NCBI GenBank assembly: GCA_037189665.1
Contig: JBBCIV010000041.1
Location: 21,922-85,921 of the forward strand
Length of the DNA: 64,000 bases
Source: BPJO01 sp037189665
GTDB taxonomy: Bacteria; Planctomycetota; Phycisphaerae; Tepidisphaerales; Tepidisphaeraceae
Direction: 5' to 3'
This document shows, piece after piece, positions 57,964 through 64,000 of the stretch; position 1 is the first letter of the stretch; the number at the start of each line of letters is the position of its first letter. The notes beneath the pieces are model-generated. The model saw nothing but the letters and a program-made list of their open reading frames with translations. It searched no databases and was not told the origin of the DNA. The position numbers and the translations under genes were made by a program.

Positions 57964-58494
57964 ATGACACGTGAAAAGCTGATCGAGCGGATCAAGAGCC
58001 TGGCCATCCTGCACGGGGAGTTCACGCTGCGAAGCGGGAAGAAGTCCCGGTACTACGTCGATAAGTATCGTTTTGAGACGCAGCCGGACGTGCTGGCGGC
58101 GTTGGGCAAGTTTTTTGCCGAACATGTAACGCCTGACGTCGATCGCATCGCCGGTCCGGAACTGGGCGCAGTCTGCCTGGCGGCCGCCACCGCGATGGAG
58201 GCAAACAAACCGTTCGTCATGGTCCGTAAGGCCGCGAAGGAATACGGCACCACCAAGCGTGTCGAAGGCGAACTGAAGGCCGGCGAGAAAGTGCTGATCG
58301 TCGAGGACATCCTCACCACCGGCGGCGCGGTGCTTGAGGCCGCCAAGTCGCTGACGGAAGCGGGCGCGACGGTTGTCAAGATCGTTGGCGTCATTGACCG
58401 CCTCGAAGGGGCTCGCCACAACATCGAACAGGCCGGCTTCAAAATGGATGCCCTTTTCACGATCTCGGACCTCGGCATCGAAGGCCCGCACTGA
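57964..58494 (+). CDS. pyrE: Orotate phosphoribosyltransferase
   Basis: 176 residues, a compact class I PRTase. It makes orotidine 5'-phosphate from orotate and PRPP in pyrimidine synthesis. The PRPP-binding motif is VLIVEDILTTGGAVLEAAKS (about residues 111-130) with the paired acidic residues and the TTGG turn; the N-terminal HGEFTLRSGKKSRYYVDKYR is the orotate-side block typical of PyrE. VMVRKAAKEYGTTKRVEG carries the flexible catalytic loop Lys. A dedicated Rho-independent terminator follows 38 bases after the stop, and no other pyr gene is adjacent. Confidence 0.93.
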   Translation: MTREKLIERIKSLAILHGEFTLRSGKKSRYYVDKYRFETQPDVLAALGKFFAEHVTPDVDRIAGPELGAVCLAAATAMEANKPFVMVRKAAKEYGTTKRVEGELKAGEKVLIVEDILTTGGAVLEAAKSLTEAGATVVKIVGVIDRLEGARHNIEQAGFKMDALFTISDLGIEGPH

Positions 58495-58532
58495 GCGGCC
58501 GCGTTCAGAGAACACCAACGTTGAACGAAAGC

Positions 58533-58567
58533 ACAAAGCCCACCGAGATCGCTCTCGGTGGGCTTTG
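58533..58567 (+). terminator. Rho-independent terminator after pyrE
   Basis: CAAAGCCCACCGAGA pairs perfectly with TCTCGGTGGGCTTTG around a short loop. The stem is strong; the T-run after it is short (TCATGG follows), but the AAAGC/GCTTT ends give the usual T-rich 3' side. Confidence 0.85.
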
Positions 58568-58610
58568 TCATGGTCTGCTGAAACGCGCGCGGCCTGCGCG
58601 AAAGCTGTCT

Positions 58611-60119
58611 TTAGTACGTCAGCTTCAGCGCCTGCGCCATCCGGATATAGGTGACGTCGGTCATCACCTGATTGCGGATGTCCAGATTGGTTTGAACAGT
58701 GGTGCCCAAAGTGCTGGTATTGGTACCGGTGCCCAAAATGTTATTGAGGATTGCGCTGGCTACGGCGTTGCCGGTCGTGCCGCCAGCGGTGAAGCCCCGC
58801 GAGACGTACTCGCGACGGAGCCAATCCTCGAAGCTCTTCACGGTGGTGTTGTTGCCGTAGTTACCCGGATTGGTCTTGGCGCCGACGAAGACGTTGCCGT
58901 CGTTGGTCAGTGCCGGGGCCTGCTTGATGCCGCCGTACGGGAAGAGCCCATCGCCGGAGTTAAGCAGGGCGAGCGCCTGCGTATTCAACAAGTTGACCAA
59001 TCCTGTGCCATTGGCAACGAAGCTATTGTTGACCATAGCCTGTTGGATATAAACGTTGGTCTGCACCGCGTTGGCGATGATTTCCTCATCCTGCGAATTG
59101 GGCGGAGTGCCTTGGGCGTTCTGGGTGCCCGGGGCATCCTGGTGGATCGCTTCCTGGGCGAGGATGGCCGAAAGGGCGCGGAAGTCTTCGCCTGCATACG
59201 TCGGACGGATGACCAGCGACAGGCGGCCATTGGCGCTGATCTTGGTTTCGCCGATCGGGGCGGAAGCGCTGATGCTGGGGTCGAACTTGATAACGCTGTA
59301 GCGCTGTCCGGTGGCGTTGGTCTTGCCGATGTACGACGCGATCGCCGGTTCGGCGACAGTACCGACGAGCGACACAAGCGCTGCCCGAATGTTGGCATCG
59401 GGGATGTAAGCGACCTGGTTAGCGTCATCGAAGATCGCCATGGCGCTGTTCTTGGTCTGGGCGGTGATGATTCCCTGGCTGACCTTGGCATTGAGGAACG
59501 CGTCGAGGTTCGTACGAATGGTCGCGGATGACGGTTGAGTGCTGGCGACAGTCGGGGTCGGCGCGGAGCTGAACACGTCCGGCGTGAAGTAGCTGAGGTC
59601 GGTCGGCCGCCAGTTGCGGTTCGACATCGTGTAGCGCGGCTTGTTCTGGCCGACGGTGAACGTGATCGTCTTGTCGGCGGTCGAGCCGTCGAACACGATC
59701 TCGCGGCCCTTGGTGTCCGTGAGGGCGCCGGAGTAGATAAACAGACGGCTGCCCTTGCGGATCAGGCGATCGGTGATGATCTGAAGCACGCCTGGCTCAG
59801 GCTGCGTGATCGTCAGGCCGACGGTTACCTTGCGCTGCTGGCCGGGGTTGAGCAGGTCTTCGGCGTAGCCGAACGAGCGGACCTGGTTCGCGTCCAGGAG
59901 GCGGATGCCCGCCAACTGGCCCTGGTATTGGAAGGCGATGGTGATTCGGTTGCTGTTCAGCGCGGTGTTATCGGCATCCACGCGTTTGGCGATCTTGATG
60001 CCGTAGACGCCAACCGGGCTCGCGGCGAGCAGCTTTCGCTCTTCAAGGTTTTCGACGGCCGCCGAAACGGCGCTCTTGACGGCGGGAGATTTGGAAGTGG
60101 CGAACAATCGACGAAACAT
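58611..60119 (-). CDS. LEERKLLA-type surface protein, planctomycete-specific
   Basis: 502 residues from ATG 60117-60119 with AAGGA nine bases upstream. The N-terminus is basic (MFRRLFATSKSPAVKSAV) and then has AVENLEERKLLAASPVGVYG, a variant of the LEPRRLLSA-type motif that marks many exported planctomycete surface proteins. A beta-rich domain of about 170 residues (RITIAFQYQGQLAGIRLLDA, VLQIITDRLIRKGSRLFIYS) is followed by a helical part with SAILAQEAIHQDAPGTQNAQ and DEEIIANAVQTNVYIQQAMV, reminiscent of metallopeptidase helices (HExxH-like, but QEAIH here, so first His lost). Probably an extracellular protein; function unknown. Transcribed convergently with pyrE. Confidence 0.78.
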   Translation of the reverse strand: MFRRLFATSKSPAVKSAVSAAVENLEERKLLAASPVGVYGIKIAKRVDADNTALNSNRITIAFQYQGQLAGIRLLDANQVRSFGYAEDLLNPGQQRKVTVGLTITQPEPGVLQIITDRLIRKGSRLFIYSGALTDTKGREIVFDGSTADKTITFTVGQNKPRYTMSNRNWRPTDLSYFTPDVFSSAPTPTVASTQPSSATIRTNLDAFLNAKVSQGIITAQTKNSAMAIFDDANQVAYIPDANIRAALVSLVGTVAEPAIASYIGKTNATGQRYSVIKFDPSISASAPIGETKISANGRLSLVIRPTYAGEDFRALSAILAQEAIHQDAPGTQNAQGTPPNSQDEEIIANAVQTNVYIQQAMVNNSFVANGTGLVNLLNTQALALLNSGDGLFPYGGIKQAPALTNDGNVFVGAKTNPGNYGNNTTVKSFEDWLRREYVSRGFTAGGTTGNAVASAILNNILGTGTNTSTLGTTVQTNLDIRNQVMTDVTYIRMAQALKLTY

Positions 60120-60537
60120 GATGCGTGGTCCTTTCTTGATCAACGCTGAGTCTGCAAACCTAGAACACAATCCCGGCCGGGTCAAAAACTCTCGGCCGCA
60201 CTCCACCCCCGCAAGCCAAGGCCTGCGACGACCCGGAAGGCCGTAACACCATGTGGGTGATATAAACGGAATATACCATCTATATGGCCGCGCCAACAGT
60301 TGTCGACCCTCCGGGATGTGACGGGTCGATTTCGCGTCGGTTCCTTTATATCGAACGGAGACGCCCCCCAATCCTTACAATTGTTGAGGATTTTCTCCGG
60401 GCGTTGCGCTACCGCCATTCGACCCCCATTGACCGTCCAGTAAATACCTCTGAGGGTGTAAAAATGGGTTGTTTCGTTCGGCGCCGACTGTTATTCTTCC
60501 GCCGCTGCCACCCGAACGGGGTGGCCAAACGCGACAC
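60120..60537. other. Intergenic region with divergent promoters
   Basis: Separates two divergent genes. AT-rich patches (GATATAAACGGAATATACCA near 60250-60275) stand out from the GC-rich surroundings and are the best candidates for the promoter of the leftward surface-protein gene. No gene, repeat or hairpin was recognised. A CGTTCGGC stretch near 60475 recalls, but does not match, the dispersed ACGAACCCAATT motif. Confidence 0.35.
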
Positions 60538-60939
60538 ATGGCTTTCTGGCTTTCCCAATTCCTGCCTGCCCGCTTCGGCGTACTGATGTTGACGCTGCTG
60601 GGCCTGCTGACGCTGTCGGCCGGGCCGCTGCTGTCGTTTGAGGCCGACGTGCGGCTGGACGTCCCCGAAACATCCACCCGTTTTGACGACGTCGGCCACG
60701 CTCTCCAATCCACCTGTCGGCTGGCAGACGAGCCGGATGAACAGTCTTCGCGCGAAGAACTGCTGGTTCACGTGTGCGCCATTCGAGCCGTTTCCATCGT
60801 CCCGAATCTGACGGCGCAATTGCCGGTTTTCGTCGGCGTTATGGTTGACGATTCCCGGCCGGTCTCTGTTGCCAGTTTCAGCCAGCCGCGACGGCAGATC
60901 TGCATTCCCGTCGCCACGTCCGTTCAGTTTCTGATCTAG
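60538..60939 (+). CDS. Small secreted or membrane protein of unknown function
   Basis: 133 residues from ATG 60538, chosen because a hydrophobic helix starts directly after it (WLSQFLPARFGVLMLTLLGL, LTLSAGPLL), like a signal anchor. The rest includes STRFDDVGHALQSTCRLADE and SIVPNLTAQLPVFVGVMVDD and does not resemble a known family. No good ribosome binding site. It may be a single gene upstream of the redoxin/hydroxylase fusion; the frame could extend to 60469. Confidence 0.45.
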   Translation: MAFWLSQFLPARFGVLMLTLLGLLTLSAGPLLSFEADVRLDVPETSTRFDDVGHALQSTCRLADEPDEQSSREELLVHVCAIRAVSIVPNLTAQLPVFVGVMVDDSRPVSVASFSQPRRQICIPVATSVQFLI

Positions 60940-61053
60940 CCGCCCGCCCGTCCGATTTCCCGATCTGACGTTCTTTCTGGCTATTTCAAACAGACTATGT
61001 CGCGCTCCCCGGGGCTTCTGTCCCGCGGCGCGATCCATTGACGGACATCATTC

Positions 61054-62166
61054 ATGAACAACCTGGCAGACTTTCCCCAGCAGGGGGACGCGATCGTTCG
61101 TTTTGACCTCCGCTCGGCAACCGACCACCCGTTCTCGCTTGATAAATCAGTAGGCCGGCCCCTTGTCCTTTTCTTTTTTGCTGACGCGAAATCGGACGAA
61201 TCTCGCGGCATGATTCGGGCGTTTCAGGCAATCCACGCCCGCCTGCGGGAGATGGGCGTCACGCTCGCGGGCATCGGCATAGCGTCCGCCGAATCCATCG
61301 CAGAGCTCGCGGCGGCGGAATCGGTGACGTTTCCGTTGCTGACGGACGAGGATGCGAGCATCAGCATCCGGTATGGCGCCGCCCAGCACGACGACGAAAC
61401 GCACGGCCTGCTGGTAAGGCGGATGACACTCGTTTTTGATGCCAACTATCGCCTCGGCGACATGCTCATCGATGACCCGTCGCCGGCCGACCATGCCGGG
61501 CGGGTGATCGAGGACGTCCACCGCATCGCCTTCCGCGAATCGCAGCGCGAGATGATCGCTCACGCCCCGGTGCTCCTGCTGCGGAACGTCATGCCCGCCG
61601 ATCTGCGGCGGCAGTTGATGGATTGCTGGGAGGCGGATAACGAGGAATCGGGCTTCATGCGCGAGGTGGACGGCAAGACCGTTGCCGCGATCGACTACGG
61701 CCACAAGATCCGGCGCGACCATTTCGTTCCGAAGGCCGGCCCGCTCAACGACCGCATCAAGACGCTCGTGGGCACGCGGGTGATCCCTGAAATCTTCAAG
61801 GCTTTTTGCTTTCGGGTAACGCGGTTCGAGGATTTCCGCATCGCCTGCTACGACTCGACCGTCGGCGGCTATTTCCGGGCGCATCGGGACAACACCACTG
61901 CCGGCACCGCGCACCGGCGGTTTGCGATGAGCCTTCTGCTAAACGACGACTACGAGGGCGGCATGCTGCGCTTCCCCGAATTTGCCCGCCATACCTATCG
62001 TCCGGCGGCGGGAGACGCGGTGGTGTTCTCCTGCTCGCTCCTGCACGAGGCCACCGACGTGACGGCGGGCAGGCGGTTCGTCATGCTGTCGTTTTTCTAC
62101 GGCGAGGCCGAGGCGCGCCTCCGCGAGGAGTACGCCAAGCGAACCGGCGGGGCGTATCAGGCGTGA
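61054..62166 (+). CDS. Fusion of cysteine-less peroxiredoxin-like domain and prolyl-4-hydroxylase-type 2OG oxygenase
   Basis: 370 residues. Residues 1-160 have the AhpC/TSA fold (GRPLVLFFFADAKSDESRGM, IRAFQAIHARLREMGVTLAG, FPLLTDEDASISIRYGAAQ, LVFDANYRLGDM). The peroxidatic Cys of the P-x-x-x-T-x-x-C site is missing: the position reads ADAKSDES. Residues about 170-370 are an iron/2-oxoglutarate oxygenase of the prolyl 4-hydroxylase type: H277-x-D279 in GGYFRAHRDNTTAGT, distal H331 in SLLHEATDV and the 2OG Arg in TAGRRFVML (340-341). It may hydroxylate Pro or Lys side chains or another residue; the redoxin part may bind a partner. It lies alone between two same-strand genes, with its own ATG at 61054. 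Confidence 0.85.
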   Translation: MNNLADFPQQGDAIVRFDLRSATDHPFSLDKSVGRPLVLFFFADAKSDESRGMIRAFQAIHARLREMGVTLAGIGIASAESIAELAAAESVTFPLLTDEDASISIRYGAAQHDDETHGLLVRRMTLVFDANYRLGDMLIDDPSPADHAGRVIEDVHRIAFRESQREMIAHAPVLLLRNVMPADLRRQLMDCWEADNEESGFMREVDGKTVAAIDYGHKIRRDHFVPKAGPLNDRIKTLVGTRVIPEIFKAFCFRVTRFEDFRIACYDSTVGGYFRAHRDNTTAGTAHRRFAMSLLLNDDYEGGMLRFPEFARHTYRPAAGDAVVFSCSLLHEATDVTAGRRFVMLSFFYGEAEARLREEYAKRTGGAYQA

Positions 62167-62285
62167 ACGTCAACTGAAAGCCCGGTCTTGCCGATACCAA
62201 TGGACACGCCGCGCGGCTTCCGGCGAACGCTGGCTTTGTGGCGGTGCGCGCGTACACTCGACGAGATCATCAGCTAGAAGGAACC

Positions 62286-63680
62286 ATGATCGAAAAAATC
62301 TTCAAAGCCTACGACGTTCGTTCCACTTACCCCGCTCCGCTGAACGAAGATGCCGCCTGGAAGGTTGGCCACGCCACAGCGCAATTCCTGAAGCGCGGCC
62401 GGGAGACGCATTTTGGCGGGATCAAGGTCAAGAACGAAAACCTCTTCGTCATCGGTCGCGACATGCGGCCGCACTCGCCGTCGCTGGCGAAGGCGCTTTC
62501 CGATGGCGTGCGCTCCGTCGGCTTCGATGTCATCGACGTGGGGCAGATCGACACCTCCTTCATCTACTTCGCCATCAACCACCTCGACGCCCTCGGCGGC
62601 ATTCAGGTGACGGCATCGCACAACCCCATCCAGTATAACGGCTTCAAGATCTCCGGCCCCAAGGCCAAGCCGATCGGCTCGGCGACCGGGCTCGAAGAGA
62701 TCAAGCGCATCGCTATGAGCCTCCGCGCCGCCGCCACCACCGGCGTGATGGGCAAGATCGAAGAACAGGACCTCTGGCCGGCCTATCGCAAGCACGTGCT
62801 GCAGTTCCTGAACCTCCGCCGGCCGCTCAAGGTGCTGGTCGATGCCTCCAACGGCATGGCGGGCAAGATGGTGCCGCTGGTGTTCGACGGCGTGCGCGAC
62901 CTGGAAATCGTCCCGCTCAACTTCGAGATCACCGGCTCGTTCGTCCACGACCCGAACCCGCTGGTCGAGGCGAACCTCACGCAGTTGAAAGACCGGATGA
63001 AGGTCGTCCCGGTCGACATCGGCGCCTGTTTCGACGGCGACGCCGACCGCTGCATGTTCATCGATGAAAAGCTCCAGACCATCGGCTGCGACCTGCTGAC
63101 GGCGTTGATGGCCCGCGACTTCCTGAAGGTGCCGCAGAACAAAGGCTCGGCGATCGTGTACGACCTTCGCTGCGGCAAGATCGTCGTCGATGAGATCAAG
63201 GCCGGCGGTGGCGTGCCGAAACGCGAACGCGTCGGCCACGCATTCATGAAGAAGACCCTCGCCGAAACCAACGCCGTCTTCGGCGGCGAGCTGTCCGGGC
63301 ACTTCTACTTCCGCGACAACTTCAACGCCGATTCCGGCGCGATCGCCTTCGCCCGCATCCTGTCGATCCTCAGCCAGACGCGCGGCACGTTCAGCGAACT
63401 GATGGACCCGTTCAAGAAGTACGCCCAGTCCGGCGAGCTGAACTTCCAGGTCGACGACAAGGACGGCGTCATCCGCACGCTGACCGAGCAGTACAAGAAG
63501 GCCGAGATCGATTATCTCGATGGCGTGACCGTCGACTTCGGCGACTGGTGGTTCAACGTCCGCAAGAGCAACACCGAACCGCTGCTCCGCCTGAATCTCG
63601 AGGCTTCCTCGCAAGCCCAGCTCGACGAAAAGTTGGCCGAGCTGAAGAAGGTACTCGGCGAGCCGGCGCACGGACACTGA
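62286..63680 (+). CDS. Phosphomannomutase/phosphoglucomutase
   Basis: 464 residues from ATG 62286 (AAGGA just upstream). It moves phosphate between C1 and C6 of hexose phosphates for polysaccharide precursors. The four domains show all family motifs: phosphoserine S111 in VTASHNPIQYNGFK, metal loop D250-x-D252-x-D254 in CFDGDADRCMFID, sugar-binding GGELSGHFYFRDNF and phosphate-binding RKSNTEPLLRLNLEAS. The start IEKIFKAYDVRSTYPAPLNE is typical of the AlgC/ManB branch. A terminator follows directly, so it ends its unit. Confidence 0.93.
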   Translation: MIEKIFKAYDVRSTYPAPLNEDAAWKVGHATAQFLKRGRETHFGGIKVKNENLFVIGRDMRPHSPSLAKALSDGVRSVGFDVIDVGQIDTSFIYFAINHLDALGGIQVTASHNPIQYNGFKISGPKAKPIGSATGLEEIKRIAMSLRAAATTGVMGKIEEQDLWPAYRKHVLQFLNLRRPLKVLVDASNGMAGKMVPLVFDGVRDLEIVPLNFEITGSFVHDPNPLVEANLTQLKDRMKVVPVDIGACFDGDADRCMFIDEKLQTIGCDLLTALMARDFLKVPQNKGSAIVYDLRCGKIVVDEIKAGGGVPKRERVGHAFMKKTLAETNAVFGGELSGHFYFRDNFNADSGAIAFARILSILSQTRGTFSELMDPFKKYAQSGELNFQVDDKDGVIRTLTEQYKKAEIDYLDGVTVDFGDWWFNVRKSNTEPLLRLNLEASSQAQLDEKLAELKKVLGEPAHGH

Positions 63681-63710
63681 GTGAATGGAAATGCGGAATG
63701 ATGAATGCGA

Positions 63711-63752
63711 AACGCGGAATGTGGACTCATCCACATTCCGCGTTCGTTTTTA
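63711..63752 (+). terminator. Rho-independent terminator after the phosphohexomutase gene
   Basis: AACGCGGAATGTGGA and TCCACATTCCGCGTT pair perfectly over 15 bp around a four-base loop; CGTTTTT follows. The upstream bases 63680-63700 partly repeat the arm (ATGCGGAATGATGAATGCG), suggesting a partial duplication. Confidence 0.88.
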
Positions 63753-63764
63753 GCGAGACGTTTG

Positions 63765-63803
63765 GAAGCCGTTTCAAAACCTCGTGGCACGGGTTTTCAA
63801 CAC
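63765..63803. repeat. Shortened relative of the inverted-repeat element at 1192-1327
   Basis: GAAGCCGTTTCAAAAC followed by CTCGTGGCACGGGTTTTCAA corresponds to the left arm and first hairpin of the 1192 element (GAAGCTGTTTCAAAAT, then CTCGTGGCATGGTTTTTCAA) with the intervening 22 bases deleted. The right arm is not present. Confidence 0.55.
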
Positions 63804-63858
63804 TAGGCCGACACGATATCAAAGGCGGCCTCACGTACGTAAAACCCTCTTTCTGTAG

Positions 63859-64000
63859 TACCGGGTGCGGCTGGTGGCGGGGGACGCGAACGTCACCAGC
63901 GGGACGTACAAGTACAACGTCGAGGGGACGGCGAACTTCATCAACGCCTCGGCGGGCAGCGGGGACGCGCGGTGGGCGTCGGCGATCGGGGACGTGACGG
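63859..64000 (+). CDS. Fragment of a surface protein, cut by the window end
   Basis: An open frame after TAG 63856-63858 reads RVRLVAGDANVTSGTYKYNV then EGTANFINASAGSGDARWAS and AIGDVT, the Gly/Thr/Asn-rich beta style of planctomycete surface proteins. No proper start is visible (GTG 63865 is the only candidate) and the repeat relic lies immediately upstream, so it may be the truncated 5' end of a gene that was cut by the element, or just the tail of a larger protein in a decayed context. Its 3' end is outside the window. Confidence 0.4.

Noticed and set aside
1..64000. CRISPR arrays, tRNA or rRNA genes
   Set aside because: No regularly spaced direct repeats, no cloverleaf with a TTC-type arm and no rRNA-like segment was seen on reading; a covariance-model scan would be needed to exclude a tRNA with certainty.

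Overview
The window looks like a chromosomal segment of a Planctomycetota bacterium, most likely class Phycisphaerae (Tepidisphaera/Humisphaera-like). The basis is the mix of family hallmarks: H-X9-DG-type prepilin-like proteins, PEP-CTERM proteins with beta-strand repeats, an N-terminal LEERKLLA-type motif, an MJ0042 zinc finger, DUF4159 domains, XylR-type AraC regulators, and the dispersed ACGAACCCAATT motif. GC content is high, so many long antisense ORFs are only shadows of real genes. No rRNA, tRNA or CRISPR array was recognised.

1-26 kb is a plant-polysaccharide utilisation region. Two XylR-like AraC regulators (1332-2534 and 19089-20279) flank an operon of secreted or sugar-active enzymes: alpha/beta hydrolase, GH95, GH127, a sugar isomerase/epimerase-like TIM barrel and GH43. 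Around it lie a beta-helix protein, a PEP-CTERM surface protein, two prepilin-like proteins, a serine-hydrolase/alpha-beta-hydrolase fusion and a large secreted protein. Eight copies of one promoter module were found here. Each carries a TGTCGCAAA-type half-site, a second CGCA half-site 21 bp downstream, and in seven copies a -10-like hexamer 58-60 bp from the start of the module. I infer an AraC-type regulon. Both regulator genes have a -10 box so close to the start codon that their mRNAs should be nearly leaderless.

26-38 kb is a compact divergent cluster of eleven genes, nearly all overlapping by a few bases. The minus arm encodes two B12-binding radical SAM enzymes, two GNAT-like acyltransferases and a GH3-type amide synthetase. 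The plus arm encodes an AurF-like diiron protein, a fatty-acid desaturase, a hexapeptide acyltransferase-like protein, a PAP2 phosphatase, a Rieske oxygenase and a SnoaL-like secreted protein. It has the look of an undescribed lipid or small-molecule pathway.

38-44.7 kb is an accessory island. A three-gene module encodes a small zinc-finger-like protein, a multi-pass membrane protein and a 1015-aa CHAT protease, and resembles a protease-plus-membrane-effector defence system. It is surrounded by relics of a serine recombinase, a Gam-like phage protein, a non-specific nuclease and an IS5-type transposase.

44.8-64 kb is mainly housekeeping: rhaA with a GT-C-like membrane protein, small kinase and hydrolase genes, a DUF4159 protein, icd, a lipoprotein, mfd, pyrE, a LEERKLLA-type surface protein, a redoxin/prolyl-hydroxylase fusion and a phosphohexomutase. 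The window ends in a relic of a dispersed inverted-repeat element and a fragment of another surface protein.
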